NCBI GenBank assembly: GCA_902805675.1
Contig: CADCTA010000062.1
Span: 1 to 36,544 of the forward strand
Reading direction: 5' to 3'
Length of the DNA stretch: 36,544 bases
DNA from: an uncultured Chthoniobacterales bacterium
Lineage (GTDB): Bacteria; Verrucomicrobiota; Verrucomicrobiia; Chthoniobacterales; UBA10450
Positions 24,314 to 31,339 of this stretch are shown here, piece after piece. The notes under the pieces were generated by a model. That model had not been told where the DNA came from. It was given only the letters and a program-made list of their open reading frames with translations, and searched no databases. Numbering within the stretch: the first letter of the stretch is position 1; the number at the start of each line of letters is the position of its first letter. Both the position numbers and the translations under genes were made by a program.

Positions 24314-24475
24314 GTCATCCCGAGCCGCGAAGACGGCGAGGGATCTCGCGATTGCACGAGGCGGGACGCCGTTCCTGTGACCAATTCAAAAGCGCGGGAT
24401 CGGCTCTAATCATTCTATGTGCAACGTCCGCGTCGTTGCGTGAGGTCCTTCGCCGTCTTCGCGGCTCAGGATGAC
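24314..24475. repeat. Inverted repeat element, family D copy 2
   Basis: The left arm (24314-24350) contains GCCGCGAAGACGGCGAGGGA and the right arm (24437-24475) TCCTTCGCCGTCTTCGCGGC, so the arms face each other across about 85 bp. Same family and layout as 2039-2159. It occupies most of the 241-bp gap between the barrel gene and the convergent MFS gene, with nothing else seen there. Confidence 0.8.
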
Positions 24476-24494
24476 CGCGGGTGATCTCGCACGC

Positions 24495-25919
24495 CTAGCG
24501 AAGGTCCTTGTCCAGCGCTCCGATTTTGCGCGTCTCCGGCCAGATCTTCGCGACCCCGAGGACGACGAGGATCGTTCCGATACCACCGCCGACAACGGAG
24601 AGAACGGGGCCGAAGGCGGCCGCCGTCAGCCCTGACTCGAGAGCGCCGAGCTCGTTCGAGGTGCCGATGAAGATGTTGTTCACGGCGGAGATGCGGCCGC
24701 GCATTTCGTCCGGCGTGAGAAGCTGGATCAGTGTGTGGCGAATGACCACGCTGACGCTGTCGAACACACCCGTAAGAAAGAGCATCGCGAGCGAGAGCCA
24801 GATGTTGCGCGAGAGGCCGAAGATGATCGTGGCGAGGCCGAAGCCGGCCACGCACCAGAGCAGGGTTCGGCCGGCTTGTTTCATCGGCGGCAGGTAGGCG
24901 ATCACCAGCGCCATCACGAATGCGCCGATTCCCGGAGCGGCCCGCATCCAACCGAGACCAACGGGGCCAGTGTGCAGGATTTTGTCGGCAAAGATCGGCA
25001 GCAAGGCCGTCGCGCCCCCGAGCAGCACGGCCACCATATCCAGCGTGATCGTGGCGAGGATGATCTTCCTGCTGAAGACGAAGCGCAGTCCTTCGACCAG
25101 GCTGCGCCAGGCGTTGCTCTCGGCGCGCGCACCTTGATGCGCCCGCCGGATCGGCAGCACGAGGAAGAAGAACGCGAGCGCACAGATCGCATCGATCACG
25201 TAGATGGTCGGGAAGCCCATCCGCACGAGCAACAGCCCGCCAATCGCGGGACCGATGACCGAACCAATCTGGAAGATGCTGCTATTCCATGTGACGGCGT
25301 TGGCGAAGACATCGCGCGGGACCAGCGTCGGGAAGTAGGCCGCGCGAGCGGCCCAGCCGAACGTGCGCGCCGTCGCGGAAGTGAGCAGGATCAGGTAGAT
25401 GAGCGGCAACGAGAGATCGTCGAAGCGGTAGTTCGCCTCGCGCTCGAAGGTGCCGGCGATCGCAGCGAGCAGGCGGTTGCCGCTTTGGAGGATCGGCCAT
25501 GCCGGAAGGTCCAGGTGTTTCCAGGAAACCACCGCGAGTGCGAGTGAGCAGATGGCGCTCAGTGCCTGTGAGATCAGCACGATGGTCTTGCGGCTGTAGC
25601 GGTCCGCGACGTGCCCGGCCGGCAACGAGAGCAGCACCACCGGCAGCGCAATGGCGAGGCCGATCAGCCCAAGAGCGGTCGCGGAGTTGGTCCGTTCGTA
25701 CACTTCCCATTCGACCGCGATGAAGAGCATCAAGCGCCCGATCACCGAGACGACGTTGCCGATGGAGTACAGGCTGAAGCCGAGGTGACGAAACGCAGCG
25801 TAGGGATCGTGCTTCTTCGGCGGGGTCTCCTCGAGCGAGCCCTCCGCGCTCGTCGGCCGGCGAGAAGAAGGTGGCTCGTAGCCGGGTTGTGAGGCGTGCG
25901 GTTGTTCGTCGTCGGCCAT
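24495..25919 (-). CDS. MFS transporter, EntS/MFS_3-like exporter
   Basis: 474 residues with twelve predicted membrane helices. GHVADRYSRKTIVLIS is the MFS motif A loop between helices 2 and 3. AYFPTLVPRDVFANAVTWNSSIFQIGSVIGPAIGG is strongly like the MFS_3 (EntS) group, which exports siderophores or other small compounds from the cytoplasm. The first 40 residues are polar and extra to the family, rich in Pro and Ser. The cargo is unknown; no siderophore genes are nearby. It is alone, flanked by palindromic repeats on both sides. Confidence 0.92.
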   Translation of the reverse strand: MADDEQPHASQPGYEPPSSRRPTSAEGSLEETPPKKHDPYAAFRHLGFSLYSIGNVVSVIGRLMLFIAVEWEVYERTNSATALGLIGLAIALPVVLLSLPAGHVADRYSRKTIVLISQALSAICSLALAVVSWKHLDLPAWPILQSGNRLLAAIAGTFEREANYRFDDLSLPLIYLILLTSATARTFGWAARAAYFPTLVPRDVFANAVTWNSSIFQIGSVIGPAIGGLLLVRMGFPTIYVIDAICALAFFFLVLPIRRAHQGARAESNAWRSLVEGLRFVFSRKIILATITLDMVAVLLGGATALLPIFADKILHTGPVGLGWMRAAPGIGAFVMALVIAYLPPMKQAGRTLLWCVAGFGLATIIFGLSRNIWLSLAMLFLTGVFDSVSVVIRHTLIQLLTPDEMRGRISAVNNIFIGTSNELGALESGLTAAAFGPVLSVVGGGIGTILVVLGVAKIWPETRKIGALDKDLR

Positions 25920-26008
25920 GATTCCGTGCGCCAGCGGGTCGCACGTCGCGTGAGTGTAGGTTTACGCACCGGCGGCGCAATACTGTCGCGTTCGCGGGCG
26001 GGGCGTCC

Positions 26009-26106
26009 AAAGCGGCGGAATACCGCCGCACTCCAAAACGCAAGCGCACGCGGTGCCGTCGCTGGCGCGGCAGCGTCTTGGAGTGCGCCAGTATTCTGGC
26101 GCTTTC
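26009..26106. repeat. Composite palindromic element, family A copy 3 (opposite orientation to copy 1)
   Basis: Begins AAAGCGGCGGAATACCGCCGC and ends GCGCCAGTATTCTGGCGC, so the two end hairpins are those of copy 1 in swapped order. It lies in the 203-bp gap between the MFS gene start and the GlcG/HbpS-like gene stop, with nothing else seen there. Confidence 0.85.
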
Positions 26107-26122
26107 GCGTCACGCGTCGCGT

Positions 26123-28537
26123 TTACTTGATCTTGTAAACCTCGAGTACGCCCACGCCGACCGAGCCGCCATTATCCTGCAGCACGGTCGTGTAGGCGCC
26201 CGGACCGACGGCGAGAATACTCGCGGCCTCGACGTCTGACGCGGGCGCGAGCGCACTGGCCTCGATCTCGGTCGCCTGCGATTCGCGCCAGTCGTCGTTC
26301 ACCGCGACCACTTCCCCGTTGCCGTTGCGAACAGCGAGCGCAGGATTGCGGAGCGGCTCGGCAACGTGCGCGGCAGAAAGCGACGGACCAACGCCGCGCA
26401 CCATCAACTTCATAAAGCCGGTGCTCCCGCTGACGATGAAGCCGCCGATCATCACGTCGTCGGCGTGGCCGACATGGCCACGCGAGCTGATGTTGACCAG
26501 GCGCGAGTTGGCGGCTGGATCGACATCGTAGATCTCGAGCAGTCCCACGCCGCTGCCGCCCTCCTGCGCCGTCACGCTGGCAGTGTAAACGCCGGGCGCG
26601 AGCGTTTGCACAAGCGCTGCCTCGCTCGGCTCGTTAGGCGCGAGGCCGATCGCCAGCAATTCCTCTCGCTGCGATTCTCCCCAGCTCGCGTTCTGCGCCA
26701 CGTTGTTGCCGGCAGCGTCTTTCAGCTCCAGCAGCGGATCGCCGAGCGCGTTCGCGACGCCAGCATGCCCGAGCGAAGGCCCGAGCGCGCGCACTACAAC
26801 GCGCTTAGGCTCCGTTCCTTCGACAATGAATCCGCCGATCACCAGCTTCTCGCCGCTGCCGACATTGAGGCGCATCGAGATGTTGGCCAGCTTTGCGAGT
26901 TCAAACGAAAACGGGAACACGCCCGGAATGACGAACGGTGAGATGCGATCGAAGCCTTCCGGATCGCGCGGGAACTTCGCGTAAGGAAAGCGCGTCCCTT
27001 CGAGGCCGAAGCGATCGCCGCGGATGGCGAACGGCGCGAGGAATCGTTCCGTGCCCGATGCGCCGACGATATCGTCCTGATCCACGCCGTCGCCGCTGAT
27101 CCCGATCGCGCCGATGAGCACGCCGTCGCGATAGAGCGGGAAACCGCCGGGGAAGATCGTGATCCCGTTCGGGAACTGCGCGAAGGGCGGCGTGAATGGC
27201 GGAGTCAGAGCCGCAGGTGCATCCGGCTTCGGCAACAAAACGGGCAAGCGATCGGGATCGAAACCTGATGCGACTTCCTGCCGGCGGTTCAGCGGACCAG
27301 GTCCTTCATCGTCGATGCCTGGAGGGTAATTGCTTTGCGCGAGGAAACCGACGGTGCGGGTCGAGAATGCGCGAGTGTTGTCGGAGAAGGCAACTGCAGT
27401 GCGCGCCTTCTGCACGGCGACGTCCCAGCTGAAGATGGTGGCGTCGCCGGTGCGAAAGGCGCCGAGCACCGTCGGGCCGACGCCGGGGATGTTGGGGTTG
27501 TTCACGACCGTGATGAACACCTCCATGCGCGTGCCGACGGGCAGCCGGATCCCGGCGCGCGTGGTTCGTACACGATCGGCAGCGTCGGCGATGATCGCTT
27601 CCACCTCAGCCTGTGTGAGACGCGGCTGGCCATGGATCGTGCCAGGCAGCGGATCGGCCATGATCGCCTGCCGGATCTGCCCCTGCACGCCGCCGAACGT
27701 CGCGAGCGGATACGGGAACGGCGGCGGCGCGTCGATGATCGGAAACTCGGCCGCCGCATTGCCCGACAGCGTCAACTTGCCGGGCAAGCTCGTGCCGCTG
27801 CGTTCGTATGGCACCGAGATCCCGTCGATGAAGACGTTGCTGCCTTCGATCTCAGCGCGCGGTCGATAGCCGCGCTGGCCGGACAGCGCGATGTCTTCGT
27901 CTTTCGTGGGACCGTCGATGAAGGTGGTGGGCGGGAACTCGACGCCGGACGGGCTCGTCCCGATGCCGGTGTCGGTATTCAAGTCGATCGGCGACCCAGT
28001 GACGCCGACGCCGCCGACGAGGATATTATTCTTATAGAGCGGCACGCCGCCAGGGATGCCGTTCAGCGACGTGAGCGGAATGGGCGACCCGAGCGTACCC
28101 GGCGACGAGCTGGTGGGGATAAAGTCCGGCTTCTTGAACCGGTTCACGTCGGAGAACGGCAGATTCGAAAAACCGACGCCGACGAGCGGTCCGGGCGGGC
28201 GATTGCGCACACCGGGCGGGAAGTGCTGCTGAATAATGAAGCCCGCGGTCCGCGTGGTGAATGCGTGATCGTTGCTACTCAAATACGCTGCCGTTCCCGC
28301 TTTACCCACGGCAACGGACGTCTCCAGCGCTCCGGGCTCACCGCCAGAGACCGACCAGACACCAAGCACATAGCCTTCCCGATCCGTCACCGCGATGACA
28401 CTTCCAGGCGAGATCTGCCGCGCGCGCGAAGCAGCTTGCGTGATCACCTGGCGCACGTCGTCCGCGGTGAGCTGAGCGACGGCAGAGCTGGCCACGCCGC
28501 ACGCGGCGGCGCAGACGGAAAGCATGCGCAACAGCAT
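26123..28537 (-). CDS. Secreted protein with two GlcG/HbpS-like heme-binding-type domains and two C-terminal adhesin-like repeats
   Basis: 804 residues from ATG 28537. A signal peptide (MLLRMLSVCAAACGVASSAVA) is followed by LTADDVRQVITQAASRARQ. The first GlcG/HbpS-like domain includes GGVPLYKNNILVGGVGVTG, and the second runs from RLTQAEVEAIIADAADRV to GGFPLYRDGVLIGAIGISG. Both are interrupted by long insertions and proline loops. The C-terminal 250 residues hold two copies of the repeat VVVRALGPSL...PGVYTASV..EGGSGVGLLEIYD, common in secreted verrucomicrobial and acidobacterial proteins. HbpS-like domains bind heme or small molecules. It is divergent from the porin-cytochrome operon across 130 bp, which fits a link to heme biology; that link is inferred. 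The frame extends to 28594, but the signal peptide starts at 28537. Confidence 0.8.
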   Translation of the reverse strand: MLLRMLSVCAAACGVASSAVAQLTADDVRQVITQAASRARQISPGSVIAVTDREGYVLGVWSVSGGEPGALETSVAVGKAGTAAYLSSNDHAFTTRTAGFIIQQHFPPGVRNRPPGPLVGVGFSNLPFSDVNRFKKPDFIPTSSSPGTLGSPIPLTSLNGIPGGVPLYKNNILVGGVGVTGSPIDLNTDTGIGTSPSGVEFPPTTFIDGPTKDEDIALSGQRGYRPRAEIEGSNVFIDGISVPYERSGTSLPGKLTLSGNAAAEFPIIDAPPPFPYPLATFGGVQGQIRQAIMADPLPGTIHGQPRLTQAEVEAIIADAADRVRTTRAGIRLPVGTRMEVFITVVNNPNIPGVGPTVLGAFRTGDATIFSWDVAVQKARTAVAFSDNTRAFSTRTVGFLAQSNYPPGIDDEGPGPLNRRQEVASGFDPDRLPVLLPKPDAPAALTPPFTPPFAQFPNGITIFPGGFPLYRDGVLIGAIGISGDGVDQDDIVGASGTERFLAPFAIRGDRFGLEGTRFPYAKFPRDPEGFDRISPFVIPGVFPFSFELAKLANISMRLNVGSGEKLVIGGFIVEGTEPKRVVVRALGPSLGHAGVANALGDPLLELKDAAGNNVAQNASWGESQREELLAIGLAPNEPSEAALVQTLAPGVYTASVTAQEGGSGVGLLEIYDVDPAANSRLVNISSRGHVGHADDVMIGGFIVSGSTGFMKLMVRGVGPSLSAAHVAEPLRNPALAVRNGNGEVVAVNDDWRESQATEIEASALAPASDVEAASILAVGPGAYTTVLQDNGGSVGVGVLEVYKIK

Positions 28538-28594
28538 TCGCGACGTATTAGTGGCCGCGCAAAGAAAGTGCCAGACGAAACAGCCCGTGCACAC

Positions 28595-28606
28595 GCGGTA
28601 AACCGC
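28595..28606. promoter_or_regulatory. Palindrome in the divergent promoter region, possible operator
   Basis: GCGGTAAACCGC is a perfect 5-bp inverted repeat around AA, near the middle of the 130 bp between the divergent HbpS-like and porin genes. Position and symmetry suit a dimeric regulator site. No second copy was noticed. Confidence 0.3.
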
Positions 28607-28667
28607 ACGCGACCCGCCGGATGCAAGCTTGCCTAAACAGGGCGCGGTCGGGCATCCTCGCGCCCAA

Positions 28668-30779
28668 ATGCGGTGCTCCCTTCGCGCCGTCAGCCGCGGC
28701 TGGCGGCGTTTGTGTCTCTACCTAATGCTGCTGACCGGTGTCGCCATCGCGACAGCCGAGGCGCAGCGCCCGCGCATCCGCGAGCGCGGCGCGAAGGTGG
28801 AGATCAACGGCAAGCCGGCGACGAAGCGTTTCAAATTCGGCGGCCTCTACCTCTTCTCGCCTGCGGAACCAGAGGAAGGCGAAGAGGATCTCGAGCCGCC
28901 GCTGCCGCCAAATCAATTCAATCCGGATCCCGGTGTGATCCAGGAGGACGGGGTCGTGGCGCCGCCCGATCTCTTTCCACCGGTGCTGCCGGAGCTGCTT
29001 GAGTACGGCGAGGAGATGGTGCCGCGCTCGTTAGGCCTGCCGCGGAAAGGCGTGCGCGAGGTTCGCCCTTATCGCAAAAAGTTGCCGTATCCGGATTACG
29101 AAGGGATCGAAGCAGACGCAGGCATGCCGCAAGGCGCCCAGGCGGTGCCGAATCGCTGGTTTGTCGGCTTCGGGCGGTGGCAGCGTTACGCGGATCCGTC
29201 GGCCGAGACGCCTTATCAAGCTGGCGACATCAAGATCTGGCATCCGTACTTCCAGAGCCTGCTGAAAGGCGACGCGCCGATCTTCCGGCAGGACATTTTC
29301 CTCAACCTGACGCTGATCGACTTCGCACAATTCGAGCTGCGCAAGCTGCCGGTGCCGAGCGGCGTCAGCGCAGCGCGGCCGAACAGCTCGGAGTTCTTCG
29401 GCCGCGGCGATCAGGTTTTCTTCTCGAACGATTTCCAGTTCGCGATCGATATCTTCAAGGGCGAGACGGCGTTCAAGCCGGTCGATTGGGCGATCCGCAT
29501 CCTGCACGTCTACAACCGCAACTCGATCTGGGTGGAGGAATCGAACCTCCTTGATCCCGATCCGCGCGGGCCGGAGCGCGATCGCACCGCGCGGCACAAG
29601 GAGTTTCACGCCCTGCAGGAGGCGTTCTTCGAGTACCACATCCGCGACCTGACGAACACCTACGACTTCATCTCCTCGCGCTTCGGCATTCAGCCGTTCG
29701 TGAGCGATTTCCGCGGCTTCCTCTTCAACGACTCGAACCTCGGCATCCGCCTCTTCGGCAACTGGGACAACAATCGCTGGCAGTGGAACGCGGCGTTCTT
29801 CGACATGCGCGAGAAGGACACCTATTCGGACTTGAACGACTTCAACGCGCGCGATCAGCTCGTCTTCATCGGCAACGTCTACCGCCAGGACCTGCTCTGG
29901 AAGGGCTACACCGGACAGATCAGCTTCCACGCCAGTTTCGACGAGGCGAGCCGTCACTACGACAAGAACGAAGCGCTCGTTAGACCCGCGCCCATCGGCG
30001 ATGTGCGCGATCACTACGTGCAGTCTTACTACCTCGGTTGGGCGGGCGACGGGAAGATCGGCCGGCTCAACATCTCGCACCAGTTTTACCAGGCGCTCGG
30101 CGAAGACAGCTACAACGGCATCGCCGGACACGGCGTGCAGATCAGCGCGCAAATGGCGGCGCTCGAGCTCTCAGTCGACAAGGACTGGGTGCGCTTCAAG
30201 CTGACTGGCTTCTACGCGAGCGGCGACGACAATCCGACCAACTCACACGCGACCGGCTTCGATACGATCCTCGATCGGCCGTTCCTGCTCGGCGGCCCGT
30301 TCAGCTACTACGTGCACCAGGGCTTCAACCTCGGCGGCACGGCGGTGAACTTTAAGCAGCGCGATTCGCTGGTGATCGATTTCCGCAGCAGCAAGACGGA
30401 GGGCCAGGCGAATTTCGTCAACCCGGGCGCCATCATTGCGGGGTTCGGCATGGATCTCGAAGTGACGCCGAAGCTGAAGGCGTTCGTGAACACGAACTAC
30501 ATCTGGGCCTCGACGACGGAACCCACCGAGCGCGTTTTGTTCACGAACCATTCGAGTCACGAGATCGGCTTCGACGCGAGCCTTGGGATTCAGCTGCGCC
30601 CGTATCTAACGGACAACGTGATCTTCACGGCCGGCGTCGGCTTTCTCGTACCCGGTGCGGGCTACGAAGACATCTACCGGGCGAACACGCGCCCGGTGCC
30701 CGGGTTTCCGCAGCGGGAGAGCGGCCGCGTCGATGACTTTCTCTACAGCGCGATCATAACGATGACGCTGACGTTTTGA
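28668..30779 (+). CDS. Large outer-membrane beta-barrel (porin-like), probable partner of the multiheme cytochrome
   Basis: 703 residues from ATG 28668. The signal peptide is arginine-rich, then CLYLMLLTGVAIATAEAQ. Residues about 55-150 are a Pro/Glu-rich periplasmic-looking segment. The remainder has many alternating aromatic strands (FIGNVYRQDLLWKGYTGQIS, VRFKLTGFYASGDDN, LGGTAVNFKQRDSLVIDF, FIFTAG-like segments), and it ends TMTLTF with a terminal Phe, as outer-membrane barrels do. No family was recognised. Its stop overlaps the next start (TGATG) and a decaheme cytochrome follows, so it is probably the barrel of a porin-cytochrome conduit, though a structural or transport role cannot be excluded. 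A TTG 39 bp upstream was rejected as start. Confidence 0.85.
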   Translation: MRCSLRAVSRGWRRLCLYLMLLTGVAIATAEAQRPRIRERGAKVEINGKPATKRFKFGGLYLFSPAEPEEGEEDLEPPLPPNQFNPDPGVIQEDGVVAPPDLFPPVLPELLEYGEEMVPRSLGLPRKGVREVRPYRKKLPYPDYEGIEADAGMPQGAQAVPNRWFVGFGRWQRYADPSAETPYQAGDIKIWHPYFQSLLKGDAPIFRQDIFLNLTLIDFAQFELRKLPVPSGVSAARPNSSEFFGRGDQVFFSNDFQFAIDIFKGETAFKPVDWAIRILHVYNRNSIWVEESNLLDPDPRGPERDRTARHKEFHALQEAFFEYHIRDLTNTYDFISSRFGIQPFVSDFRGFLFNDSNLGIRLFGNWDNNRWQWNAAFFDMREKDTYSDLNDFNARDQLVFIGNVYRQDLLWKGYTGQISFHASFDEASRHYDKNEALVRPAPIGDVRDHYVQSYYLGWAGDGKIGRLNISHQFYQALGEDSYNGIAGHGVQISAQMAALELSVDKDWVRFKLTGFYASGDDNPTNSHATGFDTILDRPFLLGGPFSYYVHQGFNLGGTAVNFKQRDSLVIDFRSSKTEGQANFVNPGAIIAGFGMDLEVTPKLKAFVNTNYIWASTTEPTERVLFTNHSSHEIGFDASLGIQLRPYLTDNVIFTAGVGFLVPGAGYEDIYRANTRPVPGFPQRESGRVDDFLYSAIITMTLTF

Positions 30780-31285
30780 TGAAGAAGAAGACGCCGAGCA
30801 AGGATGGCGGGCGGGTTTCGGAAGAACCGCGCACGAGCTACGGCGGACATGGCAAAGGCGGAACGTCCAACGTCCAACGTTCAACGTCCAACGTTCAACT
30901 GGAAGAAGAGAGCGCGGCGGCTGCGAACGAGAAGCGTTACGATCTCGAACAGCGGCTGCTGGAATATGCGGTGCGCATCATCCGGCTGGTGGATGCACTG
31001 CCGGCTACGCGAGCCGGCAGGCACGTCGCGGACCAGCTTCTGCGTTGCGGCACGTCGCCGCTCGCGAACCACGGAGAGCTGCAAGGCGCTGAATCCCGCA
31101 AAGACTTCATTCACAAGCTAGGGATCTGTCTTAAGGAGATTCGAGAGTCGCGCCGATGGCTTCGGTTGATCCATCGGGTCCCGCTCCTTCCGCCGGCAAA
31201 GGTGGAGCCGCTGCTCGCGGAGACTGAGGCTCTGATTAAGATCTTCTCTGCCAGCATCCGTACAGCCGAGAAGAACCGCCGCTGA
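30779..31285 (+). CDS. Four-helix-bundle protein (S23/Avd-like, TIGR02436 type)
   Basis: 168 residues from ATG 30779. The four-helix domain fills about 52-163: YDLEQRLLEYAVRIIRLVDALP, then RHVADQLLRCGTSPLANHGELQGAESRKDF, and IHKLGICLKEIRESRRWLRL are its family signatures. Homologues occur as proteins encoded inside 23S rRNA intervening sequences and, as Avd, beside diversity-generating reverse transcriptases, where they bind nucleic acid. No reverse transcriptase is here. The first 50 residues are low-complexity and partly encoded by heptamer repeats (SNVQRSTSNVQ). Both ends overlap neighbours as TGATG. The domain lies exactly between two inverted heptamer arrays, which suggests it came in as cargo. 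Confidence 0.88.
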   Translation: MKKKTPSKDGGRVSEEPRTSYGGHGKGGTSNVQRSTSNVQLEEESAAAANEKRYDLEQRLLEYAVRIIRLVDALPATRAGRHVADQLLRCGTSPLANHGELQGAESRKDFIHKLGICLKEIRESRRWLRLIHRVPLLPPAKVEPLLAETEALIKIFSASIRTAEKNRR

Positions 31286-31339
31286 TGCGCTGGCCTCTGC
31301 AATTGAACGTTGAACGTTGGACGTTGAACGTTGGACGTT
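30861..31339. mobile_element. Putative mobile cassette: four-helix-bundle gene between inverted heptamer arrays (family F, cargo form)
   Basis: The left arm (30861-30900) is G then five heptamers (AACGTCC, AACGTCC, AACGTTC, AACGTCC, AACGTTC) then AA. The right arm (31303-31339) reads, as its complement, AACGTCC, AACGTTC, AACGTCC, AACGTTC, AACGTTC, AA. So each arm has five 7-base units in inverted orientation, as in the hairpin form at 16003-16092. Between them lies only the four-helix-bundle domain coding sequence. No transposase is visible, so mobility is inferred. Confidence 0.55.

Noticed and set aside
29031-30152. 373-codon minus-strand frame opposite the porin-like gene
   Set aside because: Antisense shadow with no ribosome site or family features; the plus-strand barrel has a signal peptide and a terminal Phe.
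30779-31285. Diversity-generating retroelement (four-helix bundle as Avd)
   Set aside because: No reverse transcriptase, no template/variable repeat pair and no C-type lectin target are in the window.
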